Assembly (NCBI RefSeq): GCF_014196125.1 | Contig: NZ_JACIDA010000002.1 | Span: 682,001-746,000 of the forward strand | DNA from: Brevundimonas mediterranea | GTDB lineage: Bacteria; Pseudomonadota; Alphaproteobacteria; Caulobacterales; Caulobacteraceae | Length of the DNA: 64,000 bases | Direction: 5' to 3' | The notes under the pieces: model-generated | What the model saw: the letters and a program-made list of their open reading frames with translations, nothing else | The model's database searches: none | What the model was told of the DNA's origin: nothing | Program-made: the position numbers and the translations under genes | Shown: positions 56,785-64,000 of the stretch, piece after piece | Layout: every line of letters starts with the position of its first letter | Position numbering within the stretch: position 1 is the first letter of the stretch

Positions 56785-56907
56785 TGTCGTTTAGGTCATG
56801 TATGTTTGACTATATCTACTGTCTTGGAAATAAGAGCAGTAAATATAGAATCGCGGATTCATAATGTGTCCCCGTGTGGGCTTCGGCGTAATAATCGGAT
56901 GACTGTC
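56785..56907 (+). promoter_or_regulatory. AT-rich spacer before hldE
   Basis: A 123-bp gap with markedly higher AT content than its surroundings. Contains TTGACT (56804-56809) and TATAGA (56839-56844) at non-ideal distance; a promoter is plausible but not convincingly spaced. It breaks the tight coupling seen in the genes just upstream. Confidence 0.3.
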
Positions 56908-58404
56908 ATGGCTGTAACCCTTACCGATAAAGATACAGTCCGATTCAGCGGAGAAAATCTGTTCGACCCCAGGATGAAAATTCTCGTGTTGGGGGACGTA
57001 ATGCTGGACGGTTACGCCAGCGGCGATGTTGAGCGCATTTCGCCTGAGGCTCCCGTCCCCGTGTTGAAGCACATGGGACATCACGAAGTCGCAGGCGGCG
57101 CCGCTAATGTCGCGATGAATATCGCCGCCTTGGGTGGTTTTGTCACACTCATCGGCATCGTCGGACAAGACCCGGAAGCCGCAAGGTTGACGACCATCCT
57201 CGAATCTGGCGGCGTGACGACCAGATTGGTCGCAGTTGCAGGCCGACACACGACGTCCAAGGTTCGCATTCTGGCTGGAAATCACCAGATGCTCAGGATG
57301 GACAAAGAGCATTCAGGTTCTGTGGGCGTCGATGTCGAGGAACTCATACTGACGACAGTCGATGCGGCGCTTCCCAATGTGGCGGCAATCGTTCTTTCGG
57401 ACTATGAGAAGGGCTGCTTGTCTGACCGGGTGCTTTCGGTGGTGATTTCGCGTGCCCGTCTGGCGGGTGTGAAGATCTTCGTAGACCCCAAACGCAGAAA
57501 TTTTTCAGACTATCGCGGCGCACACTTCATTACGCCGAACAGGAAGGAATTGACCGCAGCGACTGGAATCGCTTGCAGGGACGACGCAAATTGCAAGCTT
57601 GCGGCTCAGCGCGCGGCGGAGGCTTCTGGCGCTTCTATACTGTTGACGCGGTCTGAAGAGGGGCTAAGCCTATTTTCGGTCGATGACGAAGACATCTCCC
57701 TGGCGACGGACGCAAAGGAAGTCTTCGACGTTTCTGGCGCAGGCGACACAGTTGTATCGGTGTTCGCCTATGCGATCACTAGCGGCGCCTCTCCGCTGCT
57801 GGCCTTAAAGGCCGCCAACGCCGCAGCCGGACTGGTCATTGCCAGGGCGGGCACAGCGACGACGTCGGCCAGGGAGGTCGTCAAGGCGTTGGAACTGAAG
57901 TCGGCGTCGGGCCGTGCAGAGGTTTCCCCCCACGTGCGCCAGGCCTCCTTGGAGGACGCTGTTCTCATCCGCCGCCAATGGGAGGGCGAAGGCTTGACCG
58001 TGGGGTTCACCAACGGCTGCTTCGACTTGCTACACCCCGGCCACATTAGCCTTCTCCGGCAAGCCTCGGAGTACTGTGATCGGTTGGTCGTTGGCTTGAA
58101 CACCGATGCGTCCGTGCGCCGTCTGAAGGGGACCGCTCGCCCCGTCCAGAACGAAGCCGCACGCGCCGACGTCATGGCGGCGGTTCGCTTCGTCGACTTG
58201 GTCGTTATGTTTGATGAAGATACGCCTCAAAACCTGATAGCCGCTCTGGAGCCGGACCTGCTGGTCAAGGGCGCAGACTATCAAGAAGACCAGATCGTCG
58301 GCGCTGATATCGTCAAGAAACGCGGAGGCGCTGTGGTTAGGGTCGATATAGTTGCTGGCCAGTCAACCTCCAATTTGATCGCCCGCAGTCAGTCAGAGGG
58401 TTAA
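56908..58404 (+). CDS. hldE: Bifunctional heptose-7-phosphate kinase / heptose-1-phosphate adenylyltransferase
   Basis: A 498-residue HldE (RfaE). N-terminal ribokinase-fold kinase (LVLGDVMLDGYASGDVERIS, the AGGAANVAMN sugar-binding stretch, catalytic VSGAGDTV near residue 276), linked to a C-terminal cytidylyltransferase-type domain with FTNGCFDLLHPGHISLL (HxGH motif) for ADP transfer. Provides ADP-glycero-manno-heptose for LPS core or capsule. Start is ambiguous among ATGs at 56899, 56908 and a later one at 56974; 56908 is a compromise. GmhA and GmhB are not in the window. Confidence 0.92.
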   Translation: MAVTLTDKDTVRFSGENLFDPRMKILVLGDVMLDGYASGDVERISPEAPVPVLKHMGHHEVAGGAANVAMNIAALGGFVTLIGIVGQDPEAARLTTILESGGVTTRLVAVAGRHTTSKVRILAGNHQMLRMDKEHSGSVGVDVEELILTTVDAALPNVAAIVLSDYEKGCLSDRVLSVVISRARLAGVKIFVDPKRRNFSDYRGAHFITPNRKELTAATGIACRDDANCKLAAQRAAEASGASILLTRSEEGLSLFSVDDEDISLATDAKEVFDVSGAGDTVVSVFAYAITSGASPLLALKAANAAAGLVIARAGTATTSAREVVKALELKSASGRAEVSPHVRQASLEDAVLIRRQWEGEGLTVGFTNGCFDLLHPGHISLLRQASEYCDRLVVGLNTDASVRRLKGTARPVQNEAARADVMAAVRFVDLVVMFDEDTPQNLIAALEPDLLVKGADYQEDQIVGADIVKKRGGAVVRVDIVAGQSTSNLIARSQSEG

Positions 58405-58407
58405 GGC

Positions 58408-59523
58408 ATGACTCAAGCGATCAGGTTGCAGGAAGCCGCGCAGGAGGCGTCCCACTGGCTCTTTGAGGTCGCCATTCCGCTGTGGCTTGAACGCGGCGTC
58501 GATTGGGAACGCGGCGGCTATTATGATGCTCTTAGCTTTACGGGCGTAGAGAATGCATCAGATTTCAAGAGGCTAAGAGTTACAACCAGACAGATATATG
58601 TCTTCGCGGAAGCGGCGCGTCTTGGCGTGTCAAAAGCACAGGCCGGTGCGGAGCATGGTCTTCACTTTCTTCGAACAAACCTACGTAATTCAGATGGTGG
58701 TTTTGTCGCGCGGACGGATCTTGCAGGTCGCGTAATCGATGATACGCGTGATCTCTACGATCTGGCTTTCTCGCTCTTCGCGTTTGCACACGGCTTTCGG
58801 CTGCTGAGGGACGAAGACCTACGCACTGAAGCTGTGAACCTAGTCGACTTCATCCTTGAACGGCTTTCTCATCCATGCGGCGGCTTTCAGGAAGCTTTGC
58901 CTTCCCGGCTACCGAGGCGGCAGAACCCGCATATGCATCTGTTGGAGGCTGCCTTAGCCTGCTCCGAGCATATGGGCGATGCCGTATTCAGAACCCTCAG
59001 TGAAACCCTGATCGAGCTCTGTATCCTCCGGTTCTTCGACGCCAAAAACAGCGCCATCTACGAGTTCTTTTCCGACGATCTATCCGAACCGCTTTCCGTC
59101 GAGGGAAGAAAGGTTACGGAACCGGGGCACCACTTCGAATGGATCTGGCTGTTCCATGAAGCGGAACGTATCCTTGATCGAGGCATGCCCAGCGTCGTCG
59201 AGCTAGCGTCTTCGACCCTGCGTCGCGGCCGTGACCCCGTTTCAGGTTTGCTGTTTGGCGAAGTGTACGACAACGGCGACGTCTCCCAGGCGTCGGTTCG
59301 TTTATGGCCGCACACGGAATGGCTGAAGGCTACGCTTGTCTCGGATCACGCAGGATCGCCGATTGAGGCGTGGCGAGCACTGAACTCTTTCCTGACTCCA
59401 AATGGGCTGTGGCGTGAGGTTTGGAATGCAGAAGAGCAGCGCTTTGAAGAACCCGCCTCACCTGCAAGCTCACTCTATCACATTACGGTCGCGGTCTCGG
59501 AGCTTCGTCGAAAAGTCGGCTAA
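58408..59523 (+). CDS. AGE-family epimerase/isomerase
   Basis: A 371-residue N-acylglucosamine-2-epimerase/mannose-isomerase family enzyme: single (alpha/alpha)6 domain with NPHMHLLEAALA, EPGHHFEWIWLFHEA, RLWPHTEWLKATL, LTPNGLWREVW and PASSLYHIT. The conserved His residues in HMHLLE, GHHFEW and YHI form the active site in the family. It parallels the C-terminal half of the ManC fusion at 47057 motif by motif, so it probably isomerises a sugar or sugar phosphate for the same polysaccharide. Three bp after hldE. Confidence 0.88.
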   Translation: MTQAIRLQEAAQEASHWLFEVAIPLWLERGVDWERGGYYDALSFTGVENASDFKRLRVTTRQIYVFAEAARLGVSKAQAGAEHGLHFLRTNLRNSDGGFVARTDLAGRVIDDTRDLYDLAFSLFAFAHGFRLLRDEDLRTEAVNLVDFILERLSHPCGGFQEALPSRLPRRQNPHMHLLEAALACSEHMGDAVFRTLSETLIELCILRFFDAKNSAIYEFFSDDLSEPLSVEGRKVTEPGHHFEWIWLFHEAERILDRGMPSVVELASSTLRRGRDPVSGLLFGEVYDNGDVSQASVRLWPHTEWLKATLVSDHAGSPIEAWRALNSFLTPNGLWREVWNAEEQRFEEPASPASSLYHITVAVSELRRKVG

Positions 59524-59575
59524 GACTTCTGCACGGCCAGTTCGCCGCCGGCCGCCGGCCGCCGCTTCCGCATTC

Positions 59576-60883
59576 TCAACTTGGCGATGACGTCCCGGCC
59601 AGGGCCCGTCCACCCTCGCGGGGGGCGACCGCTGTTTTGTCGAGCGCCGACAAAAGGGAGCAAATGGAATCTCTCCAGTCGGTATCACAGCCTGGACGGA
59701 CGACTATGGCGCCGCTCTGGATTTCCTCAACCCAGGCAGAAATGGCTGAGGCCATGGCTATGGTATCGGCCTGCACAGGGAAATAGCGGATGCCGGATGA
59801 CGAATGGCGGCAGAAGACCGCAAGATCTCGAGCAAGGACCGGTTTTCGGTAGCGTAGCGCCTCGGTCAACGGCAACCCAAATCCCTCGGCGAAGGACGCC
59901 AGGAGAACCCCATCGCTGGCTTCATAGAGGCGCATCAACGTCTCATCGCTGGCGTTATCAAGCCAATGAAGACGTTTCCCGTGCTCAGGATGGGCTCGCA
60001 GACGTTCGAGGAGGGAAGCGACCTTCCAACCGGCTCGTCCGACGATCACGAGATTCCCAACAAAACCTTCCCGCCAAAGTCGATCAAAGGCATCAAGCAC
60101 TCCCTGATGGCCTTTTCGAGGTTCGAGAGTGCCCACCATCAAGATGGTGGGATTAAGCTTCAGCCTCGCGAGATAGTCATCGAAACCGTCAGGAACGCCG
60201 GTAGTGTGAAGGCTGGCCTGTATATCCGTTCCCATCGGCAAGACGTGGGTATGATAGCCCCTGCTTAATCCGAAGCGACTTCTCAGCACCTCGATCAACT
60301 CCGATTTTGTCTGCACAGAGTTGCATAGAAATCCTTCGGATAGAGATCCCAGCACGCGCAACCATTTTCCGTATCGTGCGACATTTTCGGGTGAGAACCA
60401 TTCGGGCCGCTGTATCGGCAGAAGGTCATGAATCAGGAACCAAAGGCGCGCCCCCTCGCCGACGAGATGGCGAAGTTGCCCTTCGTGAATCCGGACGACG
60501 TCCAGCGAATAGTCCAGCCCCAGGAAGACGTCACCTGCTCGCGCGTGAATCGCTACGGGGTGCTCGGACGATCGCATGGCCGGCCAATCGATACGATGGT
60601 ATGGCGTTCGCCTGGACGCCACCACATACCAGACATCCCAACCTTGCGCCTGGATCTCATCCTTCTGGAGCGCCAAGGCTCTGACGACGCGTTGTATGCC
60701 GGTCCCAGCGTCGTTCTTGCTGATCATTGTGACATCGATGAACATGCGTCGCATCGGGGCGCCGTCGACCGGGGAGGCGGTTCGAGCAACCCTTCGTCGG
60801 TCCAGCCAGACACGAAAACGTTCAAGCGTCCGCGGCGCGGGATTCAGTTCGATGCGTCGCCTGATCTTGGGCCAGATCGCCAC
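59576..60883 (-). CDS. GT4-family glycosyltransferase with N-terminal extension
   Basis: A 435-residue GT-B enzyme. MFIDVTMISKNDAGTGIQRVVRAL is the opening typical of a GT4 subfamily in capsule and S-layer glycan loci; the core has LMVGTLEPRKGHQGVLDAF, LDNASDETLMRLYEASDGVLLASFAEGFGLPLTEAL with the E-x7-E donor site. The first 46 residues are basic and Arg-rich and may be a membrane-association or spurious extension; later Met codons at about residue 44 and 47 are alternatives. Convergent with the AGE gene. Confidence 0.85.
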   Translation of the reverse strand: MAIWPKIRRRIELNPAPRTLERFRVWLDRRRVARTASPVDGAPMRRMFIDVTMISKNDAGTGIQRVVRALALQKDEIQAQGWDVWYVVASRRTPYHRIDWPAMRSSEHPVAIHARAGDVFLGLDYSLDVVRIHEGQLRHLVGEGARLWFLIHDLLPIQRPEWFSPENVARYGKWLRVLGSLSEGFLCNSVQTKSELIEVLRSRFGLSRGYHTHVLPMGTDIQASLHTTGVPDGFDDYLARLKLNPTILMVGTLEPRKGHQGVLDAFDRLWREGFVGNLVIVGRAGWKVASLLERLRAHPEHGKRLHWLDNASDETLMRLYEASDGVLLASFAEGFGLPLTEALRYRKPVLARDLAVFCRHSSSGIRYFPVQADTIAMASAISAWVEEIQSGAIVVRPGCDTDWRDSICSLLSALDKTAVAPREGGRALAGTSSPS

Positions 60884-60990
60884 TAGTTACTCTCCCAAAT
60901 CCAGTAGCGGCATCGTGGCCATGACGACGAGCCTCTGCCAATTCTGCGCCCTGCAGCCTTGATGCAAGGCTTGACGTGTGAAAGCGCCTC

Positions 60991-62496
60991 TCAAAGCGCC
61001 TTGCCTTTATGGCGGAGCTGGCGGCCCCGCCGAAATCCGTGCAGTCTCAGCAGTATCGGTGACTTCAGAAAGGGCAAAGAGGTTAGCAATCCAGCCCAGC
61101 GCGGCAGGATGAGCCATGCGTAGTCGGCGCAGAACACGCTTTCGGCGCGCCAGGCGAACGGCAAGAATATTTTGCGGCGATGGCGTTGGTCGGCGAACAT
61201 GCCCGCGTCGCGGGAGGACGGTTTGAACCGCAAGCTTCCGAACACAACAACACGCGGATCGATCCGCCAGGTGCGCGGAGGCGCGCCATAGACATCCAGG
61301 TTAAATCTCGCCTGATCTTCGTAAGTCTGTCGCATGACCTGATCCCTGCCCCGGTTGCCCATTTCGACGCGGAGCTTCTTGTCGCCGCATAGAACCGACA
61401 GATACGTCGCAAGCTCCTGGGCATCGCCAGCTTTGAACAGAAAGCCGTTACGCCCATGCTCGACGATTTCAGGGATTCCGCCCTTTCTTGAAGCGATGAC
61501 CGGCCGTCCGGCGCTCATGGCTTCCATCAGGCAGACCGGTTGGTTTTCGTCCCAGACAGAAGGAAGGCAAACTATGTCGGCCTCCGAGTAAACACTGGCA
61601 ATATCCTCATGAGGCACCTTACCCAGGAAACGTACCCGACCAAGAATACCTAAAGCCTCGGCTTGTTTTCGATAATTGTCCTGTTCCGGCCCTTCGCCGG
61701 CGAGAAGTAGTTCTATGTCGAAATCCGTCACAACCTGCGCCATAGCGGATAAGAGTGTGGCGACGCCTTTGTGCTGGCCGAAATATCCTATGTAGGCAAT
61801 GCGGGTTCGTGACTTCGACGGCTTGTCAGATTGCTGTGAATCAAGCTTCTGGACGCCGTTGGGTATGATGTGAACATCGTCGCCCACCAGTTCAGCAGCG
61901 GCATATCTAGCCGCCACGTACCGACTCGGAGCGATGAGGTGATCGAGGTGTTCAAAACAGAAGCGCACCATGTCCCGACGCAGCCGCAGGGGCACATGGA
62001 GACCGCGACCGTCGTGAATTCGCGGCACACACGAAGCGCAGGGCAAGGAGGCGTCGCACGCCTCGCCGTCGCGGCGAACGCCCGTGTTTTGCTGGCAGAA
62101 ACCCCAGAAATCGTGCAGCGTGCACACGGTTCTGATACCCGCCCGCTTCGCCAGGATGGGCAGTCTGACAGACAGGCCTATGATGTTGTGGAAATGCACG
62201 ACATCAGGACGAAATGACTTTAGCACATTCCGGAAGTGGTCCTCTATCGCTGGATGGAGGAAGTTGATGTACGCCGGACTGTAGTCTTCTTCGGTCGTCT
62301 CGATCCGGACCACTGGTAGTCCATCATAGAATTCGTCCGTGCGTGAATGCCGGGGGCCGCGCCCCACGATTCCCCCGGCAAAGACCAAGACCTCGTGTCC
62401 CAGAGTGACCAGGCTTTTGGCCTGTTCGTGCGCGACCAGTTCCGCCCCCCCCATGAAGCGGGGGGGGTAGGCGTTGGTGCATACCAGAATACGCAT
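60991..62496 (-). CDS. GT4-family glycosyltransferase
   Basis: A 501-residue GT-B glycosyltransferase: MRILVCTNAYPPRFMGGAELVAHEQAKSL donor/acceptor loop, PDVVHFHNIIGLS, IAYIGYFGQHKGVATLLSAM, and SEADIVCLPSVWDENQPVCLMEAMSAGRPVIASRKGGIPEIV. A Cys-rich insertion (FCQQNTGVRRDGEACDASLPCASC, about 131-154) is a feature of some GT4 enzymes in O-antigen and capsule loci. The C-terminal 100 residues after the GT core are basic and not assigned. Its start overlaps the upstream gene's stop (TGATG), so the two are coupled. Confidence 0.88.
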   Translation of the reverse strand: MRILVCTNAYPPRFMGGAELVAHEQAKSLVTLGHEVLVFAGGIVGRGPRHSRTDEFYDGLPVVRIETTEEDYSPAYINFLHPAIEDHFRNVLKSFRPDVVHFHNIIGLSVRLPILAKRAGIRTVCTLHDFWGFCQQNTGVRRDGEACDASLPCASCVPRIHDGRGLHVPLRLRRDMVRFCFEHLDHLIAPSRYVAARYAAAELVGDDVHIIPNGVQKLDSQQSDKPSKSRTRIAYIGYFGQHKGVATLLSAMAQVVTDFDIELLLAGEGPEQDNYRKQAEALGILGRVRFLGKVPHEDIASVYSEADIVCLPSVWDENQPVCLMEAMSAGRPVIASRKGGIPEIVEHGRNGFLFKAGDAQELATYLSVLCGDKKLRVEMGNRGRDQVMRQTYEDQARFNLDVYGAPPRTWRIDPRVVVFGSLRFKPSSRDAGMFADQRHRRKIFLPFAWRAESVFCADYAWLILPRWAGLLTSLPFLKSPILLRLHGFRRGRQLRHKGKAL

Positions 62497-64000
62497 CAGG
62501 CGATTGCGCGCATCCGAACGGCGCTGGCGATGCGGTTGATGAAGGCATCGCTTTCAAAGCCGAGGCAGTATTTGTAGCCCGCGACGCAACGGTCGAAATG
62601 ATATCTTTCCTGATAGTTACACGGTGCACAGGCAGGGTGATTGGCCACCACAGTCGGATTGGCGCCAGGGTGAAGTATGCTCTCCTGAAAGTCGCGACTT
62701 AAAACTAAGGTAAAATCGTCTCTCAGAATTTGGGCGATGTGGGAAGTGAAGCTGTCCGTCGTTAGGATGCTGTTTGAGTACTTAATGATCCGGAACGTAT
62801 CTAATACACTTGTTATGTTCTTGGTCTGCACGCCGTTTGACTGAAAATCATTGTGCCAGGCGCTGTCATTTTGAACATAGCAAGAGAAGTAGTCGCCGCC
62901 AAGAATCTGGTTAACTTTCTTGTAAACCAAAGGGGGGATGGTCTGGAATGATTTCCCAGCCGGAAATGCGGCATTTCCTCTAAAATTATCCCGGTCTGAT
63001 TCTGACGTCATGTCGTCTACATAGTCGGACATGATAGTTCTGAGGGATTGGAGCGACCGTTTCATCTGGGATAAGAATACAGTGGGATATATGCCATGCT
63101 TGGCTGCTATCGGCTGCCAGGCTCGGAATCCAATGTACGTAGGCGCGGCGTCTTGCCATCCCATACGGCGATAGATGAATCGCTCAGACAGAAACAGTCT
63201 AACCCGTGCCTTGAACGAGTTCTCGGCGCCGCTGCGGGGAAGCGTTTTTTGGAGATCGACCGCCTCAACCCAGTTCATTCGCCAGTCGCTCCCGAAATAG
63301 GTGCTCATCCACTCTTTCGTGGTGGCCGGGGGGAGGGGTGTGTAGATCGGCCTGATCTCACGTTCTGGATGGCCTTGGCGGACCTCCAGGCCGAAACGAG
63401 AAAAGATATGGCCGCATAAATCTGCCAGGATGGGCTGAACATGGATTACACATCCCGGCGCGCAGACGGGGGCTCCGGCTTCCAGCAGCGTAAATAGGCC
63501 TGTCCAGATCATCAGGTTGTCGCCAAAACCGACATGCGACAAATCAATCATTCGCAAACGAGAGCGGGATCCCGTCGGTTTCGACAGCGCTTTCTTCATC
63601 ACCGCATATGGCGCGCCGATGACGCGAGCCGCCCGAACCAGCCTTCGGGTGCCCCGCTTTGTGGGGCGAGCCGCGGGCGCCTGGCTGGGCAAGACCGGTT
63701 GTGGTTCTGAGCTGTTGTTGGGGCCGTAAAGGCTTAACATCTTGTCGCCGAGCATTTTGACAAGGATGCCGTAGCTCTCGATGCGCAGCTGTTCGGCAGC
63801 AGGAGGCGAACCGGGATTCTCTCCGACTCCAATCTTGTGGAAAATGTCTTTCCAGGTCTTCTCCAAGTCGTCGCTAATCACCTCCTCGACAAAATGACGG
63901 GCTTCCGCTCCTAGGGCGATGCGGCGTGCTTTGTCTCTCAGAAGCGCAACAACTGCGCTCGCGAGGCCCGCGACGTCTTTCTGTTCTACTACAACGTGCC
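62496..64000 (-). CDS. GT4 (C-terminal end) fused to GT9-like glycosyltransferase domain, cut by window
   Basis: The frame is open to the window edge, so the gene continues outside. The visible N-terminal part (residues upstream of about 63850: DVAGLASAVVALLRDKARRI, then LGAEARHFVEE) is the C-terminal end of a GT4 glycosyltransferase. A linker of about 80 residues follows, then a GT9/heptosyltransferase-like domain: IDLSHVGFGDNLMIWTGLF, ending with TTDSFTSHIAQILRDDF and a Cys-rich NHPACAPCNYQ...RCVAGYKYC. A GTG at 63881 could start a shorter protein, but that codon sits inside the GT4-like end. Coupled by TGATG to the next GT gene. Confidence 0.7.
   Translation of the reverse strand, partial: HVVVEQKDVAGLASAVVALLRDKARRIALGAEARHFVEEVISDDLEKTWKDIFHKIGVGENPGSPPAAEQLRIESYGILVKMLGDKMLSLYGPNNSSEPQPVLPSQAPAARPTKRGTRRLVRAARVIGAPYAVMKKALSKPTGSRSRLRMIDLSHVGFGDNLMIWTGLFTLLEAGAPVCAPGCVIHVQPILADLCGHIFSRFGLEVRQGHPEREIRPIYTPLPPATTKEWMSTYFGSDWRMNWVEAVDLQKTLPRSGAENSFKARVRLFLSERFIYRRMGWQDAAPTYIGFRAWQPIAAKHGIYPTVFLSQMKRSLQSLRTIMSDYVDDMTSESDRDNFRGNAAFPAGKSFQTIPPLVYKKVNQILGGDYFSCYVQNDSAWHNDFQSNGVQTKNITSVLDTFRIIKYSNSILTTDSFTSHIAQILRDDFTLVLSRDFQESILHPGANPTVVANHPACAPCNYQERYHFDRCVAGYKYCLGFESDAFINRIASAVRMRAIA

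Noticed and set aside
59530..59575. GC-rich GCCGCCGGCC repeats between the AGE and GT4 genes as a terminator
   Set aside because: No defined stem with a following T-run on either strand.

Overview
The window is high-GC alphaproteobacterial DNA. Gene content (alaS, eukaryotic-type NADP isocitrate dehydrogenase, tandem DUF885 Tat-exported peptidase-like proteins, DUF2939, DUF1176, DUF6894, a short PutA with a divergent Lrp-type regulator, glmM/glmS) fits a Caulobacterales member, most likely Brevundimonas or a close relative. That assignment is inference from protein character, not a database match.

Left core (1-11.5 kb): the 3' part of alaS, two DUF2939 membrane-anchored proteins, icd with a clear terminator hairpin, a tightly coupled small operon (short ORF, DUF2945, DUF1176 lipoprotein, thioredoxin-reductase-like flavoprotein), and two tandem DUF885 proteins.

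Genomic island (about 11.6-38.3 kb): a tyrosine integrase lies at the left end. A 15-bp perfect direct repeat, inside a motif with 5-bp arms and a 7-nt spacer, occurs at the integrase start and again at 38.3 kb; these are candidate attL/attR. The cargo is a defence island: (i) a HEPN protein followed by a GHKL ATPase fused to a PD-(D/E)XK nuclease, which I do not recognise as a named system; (ii) a type III-like restriction-modification pair with a third DUF3883/NOV-like protein; (iii) a Gabija-like pair (OLD/TOPRIM nuclease plus UvrD-like helicase); (iv) a Panacea-domain (SocA-like) antitoxin candidate with an unrecognised 242-residue partner. Next comes a mobilisation module: a VirD4/TraG coupling protein, TraD, and a MobQ TraA relaxase-helicase. 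An RSF1010-like oriT (7-bp inverted repeat abutting the GTAAGTGCGCCCT nic sequence) lies between traD and traA. No mating-pair-formation genes are present, so the island looks like an integrative mobilisable element. Its right arm holds a serine recombinase, an XRE regulator with an inverted-repeat candidate operator, a sigma region-4 protein and small hypotheticals.

Right core and surface-polysaccharide region (38.4-64 kb): glmM and glmS (UDP-GlcNAc precursor supply), two Crp/Fnr regulators (one overlapping the glmS 3' end antisense), a DUF6894 protein, a methyltransferase, a phosphomannomutase/phosphoglucomutase, a GT4 glycosyltransferase and a ManC-AGE fusion (GDP-mannose supply). Then come lrp/putA for proline catabolism. 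A capsule-type export operon follows: KpsM-like permease, KpsE-like PCP protein, KpsT-like ATPase, an unknown beta-rich protein, HldE and a second AGE-family epimerase. It faces GT4 glycosyltransferases on the opposite strand. The last gene runs off the window: its open frame joins the C-terminal end of a GT4 domain to a GT9-like domain.
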